Assembly (NCBI RefSeq): GCF_008728835.1
Contig: NZ_CP042582.1
Span: forward strand, 5,501,001-5,565,000
Source of the DNA: Hypericibacter adhaerens
Lineage (GTDB): Bacteria; Pseudomonadota; Alphaproteobacteria; Dongiales; Dongiaceae
Direction of reading: 5' to 3'
Length of the DNA: 64,000 bases
Part shown: in pieces, positions 1 through 7,075 of the stretch
How the letters are laid out: the number at the start of each line of letters is the position of its first letter
Numbering within the stretch: the first letter of the stretch is position 1
Notes under the pieces: generated by a model
Seen by the model: only the letters and a program-made list of their open reading frames with translations
Told to the model about the DNA's origin: nothing
Databases searched by the model: none
Made by a program: the position numbers and the translations under genes

Positions 1-155
1 AAGGCCTGCAGATCCTTGCTGGTGCCGGAAGACTGCCATTCGGTATAGCGGGGCGTGGCGGTCGTGTCGTCCGCCCGGACGGCGCCGGGGGCCAGCGCCG
101 CGAGGCCGAGGAGGAGGCCGGCCAGAACCCGCATCGGTGCGCGCATCGATCGCAT
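1..155 (-). CDS. Secreted protein of unknown function, N-terminal part only
   Basis: Only the first ~50 codons lie in the window; the gene continues past base 1. The reverse strand reads an Arg-rich start, a Leu/Ala-rich hydrophobic core and a likely signal-peptidase site after VRA, followed by DDTTATPRYTEW. This predicts a Sec-exported periplasmic protein. In-frame ATGs are at 155, 146 and 134; none has a clear ribosome site. A TTGCCG-N16-TATAAA promoter-like pair (189 to 162) would start transcription close to 155, so a leaderless start is possible. It diverges from phoR. The function is not recognised. Confidence 0.6.
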   Translation of the reverse strand, partial: MRSMRAPMRVLAGLLLGLAALAPGAVRADDTTATPRYTEWQSSGTSKDLQA

Positions 156-161
156 AAATGC

Positions 162-189
162 TTTATACAAGCGGCGCGGCGAGCGGCAA
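162..189 (-). promoter_or_regulatory. Sigma70-like promoter for the leftmost secreted-protein gene
   Basis: Read on the minus strand, TTGCCG (189-184), a 16-base spacer and TATAAA (167-162) form a plausible housekeeping promoter directly before the signal-peptide gene. The -10 box is close to consensus and the -35 is weaker. This rests on motif reading only. Confidence 0.4.
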
Positions 190-327
190 AGAGCCGATCG
201 AAAGGCCGGCCGAAATCCGATCTTCTCCCCGTCGAATCGGCTTGAGACGGCATCGGGTCTCTCGTTATTTGAAGCGGGACGGCGGGTCGGCCGGCCCTGC
301 GCGCGGAAAGCCGGCGGAACCTGAAGG

Positions 328-1716
328 ATGGCGTTGACGAAGGAGATCATGCAGCCCGGCCTCGCGGATAGCTGGCGCCTCGTCGGCATGGCGATCGTCC
401 CGCCGCTGCTCATCCTGCTGCTCCTGGCCGGCGGCGGCTGGCTCGCCCTCGAGCCGGCCCTGATCGGGGCGGCGGCTACGATCCTTCTGTCCGGCCTGGG
501 GATTTATGCCTGGCGGCGCAAGCCCGCCGCCCCCGCGCCCGAGATGCCGGTCGAGGCGCCCCCGGCCCCGCCGCCCGCTCCGCCCGAGCCCGCAGCGCCG
601 GCCGTGGCCGATCGCGTGCTCCAGGCGCTCCCCGATCCGGTGCTGCTGGTCGATGGCGAGCGCCATGTGGTGCAGGCGAACGCGGCGGCGGAGAGCCAGT
701 TCGGCGCCAACGCCGTCGGCCGCGATCTCTCGGCGATGGTGCGCCATCCGGCCCTGATCGACGCGGTCGAGGCTGTCCTCGAAGGCGGCGCCGGCCGCGA
801 GGTCGAGCTGGTGTTTCCGGTGCCGGTCGAGCGCATTCTGCGGGCCCGCGTCGAGCCCCTGGCCGGCGGGCCGGGCGAGCTTTTCGCCCTGATCGCCTTC
901 CAGGACATGACCGCCGCCAAGCGCACCGACCAGATGCGCGCGGATTTCGTGGCCAATGTCAGCCATGAGCTGCGCACGCCGCTCGCCAGCCTGATCGGCT
1001 TCATCGAGACCCTGCAGGGGCCGGCGCGCGACGATCCGGAGGCGCATCAGCGCTTCCTCGCCATCATGCAGCAGCAGTCGCAGCGCATGGCGCGGCTGAT
1101 CGCGGATCTGCTGTCGCTCTCGCGCATCGAGCTCAACGAGCACAAGCCCCCGACCGGCGAGGCCGAGCTCGGACCCATTCTGGGCGGGCTCGCCGATGCG
1201 CTGGCGCTGAAGGCGGCCGAGCGCAACATGACGATCCGCCTGGGGGCGCCGGCGCCCATCACCGGCGTCGAAGCCTTCGCCGATCTCGGCAGCATGCCGG
1301 CGGTCCAGGGCGACCGCGACGAGCTGACCCAGCTGTTCCAGAACCTGATCGACAACGCGATCAAGTATGGCCGGACCGGCACCGCCGTGCGCGTCGCCTG
1401 CTGGCGAGAGCCGACCGAGCTGCCCGGCCGCCGGTCCGGCGGCCGGCCCTCCCTCGCCATCGCGGTCATCGACGAGGGCGAGGGGATCGCGCGCGAGCAT
1501 CTCCCGCGCCTGACCGAGCGTTTCTACCGGGTCGACAAGGCGCGCTCGCGCGATATGGGGGGCACGGGACTCGGTCTTGCCATCGTCAAGCACATCGTGA
1601 ATCGGCACCGCGGCCGGCTCTCCGTCGAGAGCACGCCGGGCCTGGGATCGGTTTTCACCGTCCATCTGCCCCTGGCAGAGGCCCGCAAGAAGGCCTCTGC
1701 CCTGCAAAAGACGTAA
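328..1716 (+). CDS. phoR: PhoR-type phosphate sensor histidine kinase
   Basis: This is a 462-residue membrane sensor kinase that should phosphorylate PhoB when phosphate is low. Two hydrophobic N-terminal segments (about residues 18-37 and 41-62) precede a Pro-rich linker and a PAS-like domain (about 95-195). The HisKA motif SHELRTPL follows, with the phospho-acceptor at about H213. The ATPase part shows the N box NLIDNAIKYG, the G1 motif DEGEGI and the G2 motif GGTGLGLAIV. phoU and phoB follow, which supports the Pho assignment. The pstSCAB genes that often sit between phoR and phoU are absent. An alternative ATG at 349 lies just after AAGGAG, so the start is not fully settled. Confidence 0.93.
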   Translation: MALTKEIMQPGLADSWRLVGMAIVPPLLILLLLAGGGWLALEPALIGAAATILLSGLGIYAWRRKPAAPAPEMPVEAPPAPPPAPPEPAAPAVADRVLQALPDPVLLVDGERHVVQANAAAESQFGANAVGRDLSAMVRHPALIDAVEAVLEGGAGREVELVFPVPVERILRARVEPLAGGPGELFALIAFQDMTAAKRTDQMRADFVANVSHELRTPLASLIGFIETLQGPARDDPEAHQRFLAIMQQQSQRMARLIADLLSLSRIELNEHKPPTGEAELGPILGGLADALALKAAERNMTIRLGAPAPITGVEAFADLGSMPAVQGDRDELTQLFQNLIDNAIKYGRTGTAVRVACWREPTELPGRRSGGRPSLAIAVIDEGEGIAREHLPRLTERFYRVDKARSRDMGGTGLGLAIVKHIVNRHRGRLSVESTPGLGSVFTVHLPLAEARKKASALQKT

Positions 1717-1758
1717 ATTTTACAAAGCCTTGACAGCTTGCGCCGGTGCCGGCAAGTC

Positions 1759-1789
1759 CCGTCACGTGATTGTCATAAAATCGTATTAT
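1759..1789 (+). promoter_or_regulatory. Candidate Pho box and -10 element upstream of phoU-phoB
   Basis: CCGTCAC (1759-1765) and TTGTCAT (1770-1776) are 11 bases apart, start to start. They match the CTGTCAT-N4-CTGTCAT Pho-box pattern at 5 of 7 and 6 of 7 positions. A weak third repeat, TCGTATT, follows in the same phase (1781-1787). TATTAT (1784-1789) could be the -10. The gene-free stretch 1717-2110 (394 bases) holds this site and otherwise nothing I can call coding; the implied leader before phoU is about 300 bases. PhoB binding is inferred. Confidence 0.5.
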
Positions 1790-2110
1790 TTCTGTTGGCT
1801 GCGGCGAATAGGTTCGGCCGGGACCAAGGGCGGCGCGCCGTGACCGGCGAGGGCCGCCGGCGGTTCCGGGCGCGGGAAATCGCGATCTGAGACGGCCTGT
1901 TGGGGGTGGTTCTGTCCCATCCAAGAGTTCGCTCGCGGAAAGGTCTGGTGGCGATGGCCCTGGGGCAAAAGGAGCCGATCCAGCGACGCGCGGTTCCGCC
2001 GCGCTCCCGCCCGATGAAAAACCTGCCGGACGCAGCCTTCAGCGGCGGCGCCGGTTGACCCGGACCGGCTGCAAGGGCCGAACGACCCTCGAAAGGGAGC
2101 AGAACGCGAC

Positions 2111-2839
2111 ATGACCGCCGAACATATCGTCAAGTCCTTCGACGACGAGCTCAAGCTCTTGAGCCGGACGATCGCCCAGATGGGCGGATTGTCGGAAGTA
2201 CAGCTGCAGACGGCGACCGACGCGCTGATGCGCCGGGATGCCGAGCTTGCCGGCAAGGTGATCCAGTCCGACAAGCGCATCGACGAGATGGAGCAGCAGA
2301 TCGGCGACATGGCCATGCGCATGCTGGCCCTGCGCCAGCCGATGGCCTCCGATCTGCGCGAGGTGGTGGCGGCGCTGAAGATCTCCGCCGATCTCGAGCG
2401 GATCGGCGACTACGCCACCAACATCGCCAAGCGCGCCATCGCCATCTCGCAGACGCAGCCCGTGAGCACGCTCCAGGCGATCCCGCGCATGGCCCAGCTG
2501 GTGCAGAGCATCATCAAGGACGTGCTCGATGCCTATGTCGACAAGAACGCGGAACGGGCGGTCGCCGCCTGGAATCGCGATGAGGAGGTCGACTCGCTCT
2601 ACAACAGCCTGTTCCGCGAGCTTCTGACCTACATGATGGAGGATCCGCGCAATATCGGCTCCTGCATCCATCTCATGTTCATCGCCAAGAACATCGAACG
2701 CATCGGAGACCATGCAACAAATATTGCGGAGACCGTCTATTTCCTCGTCCATGGCCGCGGGATCGAAGTCGCGAGACCCAAGGGGGATGTCACCAGCTAT
2801 GCCATCGCACCCACGCCCGGCGGACGCACCGGCGCCTAG
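2111..2839 (+). CDS. phoU: Phosphate signalling protein PhoU
   Basis: This 242-residue all-helical protein matches PhoU in length and in its two repeated three-helix units. Each unit carries an ERIGDYATNIAK / ERIGDHATNIAE motif (about residues 97-108 and 197-208), the acidic metal-binding signature of the family. PhoU links the Pst transporter to PhoR and helps keep the Pho regulon off when phosphate is plentiful. The ATG at 2111 is preceded by AAAGGGAG at good spacing. phoB begins 11 bases after the stop, so the two are probably co-transcribed. Confidence 0.95.
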   Translation: MTAEHIVKSFDDELKLLSRTIAQMGGLSEVQLQTATDALMRRDAELAGKVIQSDKRIDEMEQQIGDMAMRMLALRQPMASDLREVVAALKISADLERIGDYATNIAKRAIAISQTQPVSTLQAIPRMAQLVQSIIKDVLDAYVDKNAERAVAAWNRDEEVDSLYNSLFRELLTYMMEDPRNIGSCIHLMFIAKNIERIGDHATNIAETVYFLVHGRGIEVARPKGDVTSYAIAPTPGGRTGA

Positions 2840-2849
2840 GCCGCAGTCC

Positions 2850-3554
2850 GTGCAGAAACAGCAGGCGAAGCCGCTCGTCCTCGTGGTCGAGGACGAGGCC
2901 GCACTGGTCACCCTGCTGCGCTACAATCTCGAGCGCGAAGGCTTCGAGGTGATCGAGGCCCGCGACGGCGAGGAAGCTCTGCTGCTGGCCAAGGAGCGGC
3001 GCCCCGATCTCGTGCTGCTCGACTGGATGCTGCCGCTGGTGTCGGGCATCGAGGTCTGCCGGCAGTTGCGCCGCCTGCCCGAGACGCGGGCGGTGCCGGT
3101 CGTGATGCTGACGGCGCGCGGCGAGGAGGCCGACAAGGTCCGCGGCCTCGACAGCGGCGCCGACGATTACGTGACCAAGCCGTTCAGTCCCGGTGAGCTT
3201 GTGGCCCGCCTGAGAGCATTGCTGCGGCGTTCCCGCCCGGCGCTCGACGGCGACAATCTGCAGTACGAGGATCTGGTGATGGACCTGGTCGCGCATCGCG
3301 TGCGCCGGGCCGGGCGCGACATTCATCTGGGCCCGACCGAGTTCCGGCTGCTGCGCCATCTGATGGAGCATCAGGGTCGCGTCTTCACCCGCGAGCAGCT
3401 GCTCGACGTGGTCTGGGGTCCCGATGTCTATGTCGAGCCGCGCACGGTCGACGTTCATATCCGCCGGCTGCGCAAGGCGATCAACGATAACGCGGATTAC
3501 GATCTGATCCGCACGGTGCGTTCCGCCGGCTATTCGCTGGACCGCGAGCAGTAA
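2850..3554 (+). CDS. phoB: Phosphate regulon response regulator PhoB
   Basis: This is an OmpR/PhoB-type response regulator of 234 residues if the GTG at 2850 is used, close to the usual 229. The receiver domain has the acidic pocket VVEDE, the phospho-acceptor in LLDWMLP (about D58) and the conserved lysine in VTKPFSPGEL. The C-terminal winged helix holds GPTEFRLLRHLM and the VDVHIRRLRKAI recognition region. An in-frame ATG at 2787 inside phoU would add 21 residues and has AAGGGGG very close by, so the start is open. A strong terminator follows the stop. Confidence 0.93.
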   Translation: MQKQQAKPLVLVVEDEAALVTLLRYNLEREGFEVIEARDGEEALLLAKERRPDLVLLDWMLPLVSGIEVCRQLRRLPETRAVPVVMLTARGEEADKVRGLDSGADDYVTKPFSPGELVARLRALLRRSRPALDGDNLQYEDLVMDLVAHRVRRAGRDIHLGPTEFRLLRHLMEHQGRVFTREQLLDVVWGPDVYVEPRTVDVHIRRLRKAINDNADYDLIRTVRSAGYSLDREQ

Positions 3555-3583
3555 TCCGCCGACCACGCGATCGAATGCGAAGC

Positions 3584-3618
3584 AACCGTAAGCAGGGCTG
3601 CCCTGCTTACGGTTTTTT
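3584..3618 (+). terminator. Rho-independent terminator after phoB
   Basis: A perfect 14-base inverted repeat (AACCGTAAGCAGGG at 3584-3597, complement at 3601-3614) with a three-base loop runs into six Ts. It lies 30 bases after the phoB stop and should end the phoU-phoB transcript. Confidence 0.95.
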
Positions 3619-3736
3619 CGTGCGCTTCCGTCACGCGGCGCGAGGACCGATAGGTCCGAAGCGAAACCTTCATTACGACTTTCTTAACCACGATTCCGCT
3701 ATGGCTCTTCCATCGGCATTCGGAGGGAGAGCTCTC

Positions 3737-4222
3737 ATGTCGCTTCCGGCACGCAAGCTGGCCGTGGCCTTCGCCGCCTTCGTCAGCAGCCTGTTCTCGG
3801 CCGCGGCCTTGGCGTCGGCCGGCGAACCGTCTTCCCCGTTCGCGGCCGCCGGTCTGGCGGAAGAACAGCCGCTCTCCGACAGGGAGATGACGGCGCTGCG
3901 CGGCGGCGGCTTCGTCGCCGATCTGTCGGCCGCACTGCAGGCGGGCATGAACGGCGGCGGGCTGGTTCCGCAGGCGATCGGTGCCGGCAACCGGAGCGGC
4001 GCCGGCGACTGGCTCTCCGCGCTGTTCGGCGGCCTGCCCGCGGTCAATCTGGTCGCGGCCCAGCTGAACGATCAGCCAACCGTGATGCGGATCGGCATCG
4101 GGCCGCAATCGCTCGGCTGCGGCAACGGCCTGAGCTGTCCCGCCGGCATGATCGTCGATCTCGCCGCGAGCAACAGCGGCGCGGCCGGCGACCTGTCGCT
4201 CAATATCGCCGTCGCGCCTTAG
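3737..4222 (+). CDS. Unknown secreted protein A, paralogue of the next gene
   Basis: The product is about 161 residues. It starts at an ATG preceded by GGAGGGAG, has a Sec signal peptide (Arg-Lys n-region, Ala/Phe-rich core, ALASA cleavage region), then a low-complexity Gly/Ala-rich protein. Two blocks are shared with the gene at 4445: LSDREMxxLRGGGFV soon after the signal peptide, and QLNDQPTVMRIGIGPQSLGC plus LSC near the C-terminus, which provide two conserved cysteines. The first block resembles the L-D-x-E-L/M-x-x-L-R-G-G-F stretch I recall from various small proteobacterial exported proteins. I do not recognise the function. Its own promoter is likely because phoB ends in a strong terminator. 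Confidence 0.75.
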   Translation: MSLPARKLAVAFAAFVSSLFSAAALASAGEPSSPFAAAGLAEEQPLSDREMTALRGGGFVADLSAALQAGMNGGGLVPQAIGAGNRSGAGDWLSALFGGLPAVNLVAAQLNDQPTVMRIGIGPQSLGCGNGLSCPAGMIVDLAASNSGAAGDLSLNIAVAP

Positions 4223-4444
4223 CGTCTCGGCCGCGCGAAGCGGCGATGATTCATCTGACCGCCAATCATCCTTGCGCGTTCGGTGCGGCGCCGACTCAGG
4301 ACTGCTTCCGGTTGCGCCTGACCTAAAAAATTCATCGCACCTGTAACTTTTGTTGGCGTCTCTTTCCTGGATCGGGCACGGGACGGTGATATGATTCGCC
4401 ATCACCACATCTTGTCAGGCCCGTTCTTTCAGCGGAGGCGCTCC

Positions 4445-4927
4445 ATGCGGGGTCCAGCATGCCAGCTGGCATTCATCGCCATTGCCGGCAGCCTGTCGTT
4501 GCTTTCATTCCCATGCCATGCCGATCAAACCCTTCTCAGTGCCGATCGCATCGGTTCGATCGATGCGGTGGCCTTGACGGATCAGGAGATGGGCGATTCG
4601 CGCGGCACCGGCTTCGTCACGGCTCTCACGCAAGGGCTGCTCGCGGCCCTGTCGAAAGCGGCCAATGCCGCGGCTTCTGCTCAAGGAACGGAGACGGGCG
4701 CGGCCGTCACCGGCTTCCTGCCCGCGCTCCTGGCCGTGCTGCCGCCCGGCAATACCGTCTCGGCGCAGATCGACGATCAGCCGACCGTGACGATGAACGG
4801 CCTCGGCCCGCAATCGCTCGGCTGCGGCGGCGGCCTCTCCTGCGGGCCGAATATCTCCATGTCCCTGTCGAGCAGCCTGGGATCGGCTTCGGCCCAAACC
4901 TCGATGGGTGGTGCCACCCTGCACTGA
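4445..4927 (+). CDS. Unknown secreted protein B, paralogue of the previous gene
   Basis: About 160 residues from the ATG at 4445, which follows GCGGAGG at good spacing; an upstream ATG at 4391 has no ribosome site and would bury the signal peptide. A hydrophobic core ends at FPCHADQ, suggesting export. It repeats the design of protein A: LTDQEMxxSRGTGFV, a Gly/Ala-rich centre, then QIDDQPTVTMNGLGPQSLGC, GGGLSC and a Ser-rich tail. The region 4223-4444 between the paralogues holds no gene I can support. The pair looks like an ancient tandem duplication. Function unknown. Confidence 0.75.
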   Translation: MRGPACQLAFIAIAGSLSLLSFPCHADQTLLSADRIGSIDAVALTDQEMGDSRGTGFVTALTQGLLAALSKAANAAASAQGTETGAAVTGFLPALLAVLPPGNTVSAQIDDQPTVTMNGLGPQSLGCGGGLSCGPNISMSLSSSLGSASAQTSMGGATLH

Positions 4928-5009
4928 CAAAGCGCGCGGCGGCCTTCGACGCAGGCCGGGCCGCCGCCGGGCGCCTTCGCGCCGGAAGGTTCCCGGCGGC
5001 GCAGGACGA

Positions 5010-5735
5010 TTACTTGCCGCGGATCTCGGTCGCCGCGCGCCGCAGGATCGCGGCGATGCGCGCCTGTTCCTCCGGCGAAGCGTCCGACTGCTCGCGCAGC
5101 GCATGCTTGAGATCGCGCCGCGCGTCGAGGATCTCGGGCAGCACGCCGCCGCGCCGGCGACGGCCGAGCGGCCAGGCATCGCGATCCTCGCGCCGATCGT
5201 CGTCGCCGCGCTCGCCCGCCTCGCCCGCTTCGCCGCCCTCCTCCATCCAGCGCTGCGCCTTGGCGAAGCGCGCGCCGACCTCGGCGAGCTCGGCCAGGAT
5301 CGCCTCCGCGGTGGCGCGGTTCTCGGCGAGGAAGGCCTCGCCCGCCTCGTTGATGCGGTAGAGCTTCTTGTTGGCCTCGGCCTCGACCGTGGCGAACCCG
5401 ATCTCCTCGAGATAGGTCAGCGCCGGATAGATCATGCCGGGGCTCGGCGCATAGAAGCCGTGGCTGCGATCCTCGAGCTCCTTGATCAGCTCATAGCCAT
5501 GGCGCGGCTGCTCGGCCAGAAGCGCCAGCAGGATCAGCTGCAGGTCGCTCGAGCCCAGCCGGCGCCCCATGCGGAAGCCGCGCCCGCCATGATGGCCGCC
5601 ATGCCCGCCACGGCCCCGGCCGCCGAAGAGCCCGCGGAACTCGCCGTCCCGCCCGCCGCGGCCGCCGCAATGGCGAGGCCCGCGGTGACGGCCCCAGCCG
5701 CCCCTATCGTCTTGATCGTCAATCTGAACTCTCAT
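5010..5735 (-). CDS. PadR-family regulator with Gly/His-rich N-terminus (YqjI-like)
   Basis: The protein is 241 residues from the ATG at 5735, which follows AAAGGA at six bases; an upstream ATG at 5756 is possible. Residues ~10-60 are a Gly/Arg/His-rich segment with a cysteine. The PadR winged helix follows, with the HGYELIKELE and SPGMIYPALTYLEE motifs, then a long charged helical tail. A metal-binding N-terminal tail in front of a PadR domain is the architecture of the E. coli nickel-responsive repressor YqjI, so metal sensing is a reasonable inference. No yqjH-like ferric reductase neighbour is present, so the target is unknown. A TATC-N4-GATA inverted repeat lies upstream and may be its own operator. 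Confidence 0.85.
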   Translation of the reverse strand: MRVQIDDQDDRGGWGRHRGPRHCGGRGGRDGEFRGLFGGRGRGGHGGHHGGRGFRMGRRLGSSDLQLILLALLAEQPRHGYELIKELEDRSHGFYAPSPGMIYPALTYLEEIGFATVEAEANKKLYRINEAGEAFLAENRATAEAILAELAEVGARFAKAQRWMEEGGEAGEAGERGDDDRREDRDAWPLGRRRRGGVLPEILDARRDLKHALREQSDASPEEQARIAAILRRAATEIRGK

Positions 5736-5763
5736 GGGATGTCCTTTCATTTCCATCTTCAGA

Positions 5764-5779
5764 TGTATCGTAAGATATG
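5764..5779. promoter_or_regulatory. Candidate PadR operator (inverted repeat)
   Basis: TGTATC-GTAA-GATATG is an inverted repeat with five of six arm bases paired, about 30 bases before the PadR start in an unusually AT-rich patch. PadR proteins commonly repress their own gene by binding such repeats. Binding here is inferred. Confidence 0.4.
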
Positions 5780-5821
5780 TTTTTTGAGAGAAATGTCAAG
5801 ACACGGAAGCGGGCCAAGGAA

Positions 5822-6334
5822 TCAGGCGAGGGCCTGGCGGTAGGCCGCGATGGCCTCGGGCCCGAAGCAGGCGAAGACCACCCGCCCGGGCGCTCCGGGC
5901 CGTTCCAGCTCCTCGCGGACCGTCGCGACGGCGATGCGGGTGGCGGGCGCGAGCGGATAGCCATAGATGCCGGTCGAGATCGCCGGGAACGCGATCGAGC
6001 GGCAGCCGCGATCGGCCGCGATGCGCATCGCCGCCCGATAGGCGCCCGCGAGCTTGTCGGGCTCGCCCTGCCCGCCGCCCTGCCAGACCGGCCCCACCGC
6101 ATGGATGACGAGCCGCGCCTTGAGCCGGAAACCCGGCGTCGCCCGCGCGCCGCCGGTAGGACAGGGACCGATCCGCGCGCAGGCTTCGGCCAGTTCCGGC
6201 CCCGCCGCGCGATGGATCGCCCCGCAGACACCACCGCCGGGCGCGAGACGTTCGTTGGCCGCGTTCACGATCGCATCGACATCGAGCGTGGTGATGTCGC
6301 CCTCGAAGATCCCGATGCGAGGATTACTCGTCAC
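5822..6334 (-). CDS. Macro-domain protein (O-acetyl-ADP-ribose deacetylase-like)
   Basis: A single 170-residue macro domain of the YmdB/MacroD type, expected to bind ADP-ribose and remove ADP-ribose or acetyl-ADP-ribose adducts. It shows GDITTLDVDAIVNAANE, the GGGVCGAIHRAAG loop, AVGPVW and FPAISTGIYGYP, which line the nucleotide pocket in this family. Its start overlaps the PIN toxin stop by 11 bases, so the two are likely translationally coupled in one transcript with the Phd antitoxin. Macro domains act as antitoxins in DarTG, but no DarT-like gene is visible. A role in the toxin operon is inference. Confidence 0.9.
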   Translation of the reverse strand: MTSNPRIGIFEGDITTLDVDAIVNAANERLAPGGGVCGAIHRAAGPELAEACARIGPCPTGGARATPGFRLKARLVIHAVGPVWQGGGQGEPDKLAGAYRAAMRIAADRGCRSIAFPAISTGIYGYPLAPATRIAVATVREELERPGAPGRVVFACFGPEAIAAYRQALA

Positions 6335-6794
6335 TGCCCGCTTCCTCCAGGAGGAAAGCCAGCGACTTCGGCGCAGGACGCGCGAAAGGATTCACGATCT
6401 CGACCTGGCCCAGCTTGCTCTTTCCGGCGAAATCCTCGCTCAGCAACAGGTGGCACTCGTGAGCCTGGAGACAGGCGACCAGCATCGCTTCCGCCAATGC
6501 CGCGCGGCCGGCGGTCACCAGCGCCAAGGCCGCGTCCAGATCGGCCGCCGTGGGCGAGACCACGGGAAAGATCGAGATCCAGTCGCGCACGATCTGGGCC
6601 GCTTCGTTCGAGGGCATCTTCCCCTTTTGCGTCACGGCGGCCATGAACTCCGTCACCGCCTGCAGCGAGAGAATGCAATCGCCATCGAGCGCCCTTGCGA
6701 CGAGCTGCGATGCCATGCGGTGCTTCTCCCCGGCCGACCGGTCGATCGCGTAAAACAGGATGCCCGCATCGAGCGAGAAACGGTCAATCGCCAT
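6324..6794 (-). CDS. PIN-domain ribonuclease toxin (VapC-like)
   Basis: The product is 156 residues from the ATG at 6794. The PIN fold shows the acidic set expected of a metal-dependent RNase: FSLDAGILFYAID near the N-terminus, the glutamate in AVTEFMAAV, the acidic helix around PTAADLDAALAL, and SEDF near the C-terminus. The start overlaps the antitoxin stop by 11 bases, the usual coupling for type II toxin-antitoxin pairs. The stop overlaps the macro-domain gene by another 11 bases. A longer in-frame version to 6860 would overlap the antitoxin far more and is unlikely. Confidence 0.88.
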   Translation of the reverse strand: MAIDRFSLDAGILFYAIDRSAGEKHRMASQLVARALDGDCILSLQAVTEFMAAVTQKGKMPSNEAAQIVRDWISIFPVVSPTAADLDAALALVTAGRAALAEAMLVACLQAHECHLLLSEDFAGKSKLGQVEIVNPFARPAPKSLAFLLEEAGSDE

Positions 6795-7035
6795 AGATGT
6801 CTTTCCGGCTCGGCGCCTTGCCGCCAAGATGAAACCCCTTCTCCATCGCGCGCCGGACACGCTTCCACGCCGCCTCCTGCGCCGGCGTCAGCTTGCGCTT
6901 CTTCGAGACGGGCTCGATGCGCGCGACCGGCTGGCCGCGCCGCGTGACGATGAAGGTCTGGCCGGATTCGACCTGGCGCACGATCTCGGCGAACTGCTGG
7001 TTGGCGTCGCGCAGCGAGATGGTCTTCTCGTCCAT
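6784..7035 (-). CDS. Phd/YefM-family antitoxin
   Basis: This is an 83-residue Phd/YefM antitoxin. The N-terminal part (ISLRDANQQFAEIVRQVESG, then TRRGQPVARIEP) is the typical DNA-binding dimer fold, and the basic C-terminal half should wrap the PIN toxin. It is the first gene of the antitoxin-toxin-macro operon. A perfect 22-base palindrome centred ~30 bases upstream of its ATG is the likely site of autorepression. Confidence 0.9.
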   Translation of the reverse strand: MDEKTISLRDANQQFAEIVRQVESGQTFIVTRRGQPVARIEPVSKKRKLTPAQEAAWKRVRRAMEKGFHLGGKAPSRKDIYGD

Positions 7036-7053
7036 GGGGGCAGCCTCCGATGA

Positions 7054-7075
7054 AGGGGCTACAATTGTAGCCCCT
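7054..7075. promoter_or_regulatory. Perfect 22-bp palindrome, candidate antitoxin operator
   Basis: AGGGGCTACAA (7054-7064) is followed directly by its exact complement (7065-7075), with a TACAATTGTA core. It lies 19 bases before the Phd antitoxin start and includes the last bases of the upstream AmpG gene. Antitoxins of this class bind such palindromes. As RNA it could also fold into a stem at the end of the ampG message. Confidence 0.7.

Noticed and set aside
265-1707. 480-codon minus-strand frame across phoR
   Set aside because: It is antisense to a gene with all kinase motifs; such long frames are common by chance opposite high-GC genes. It has no recognisable domain or ribosome site.
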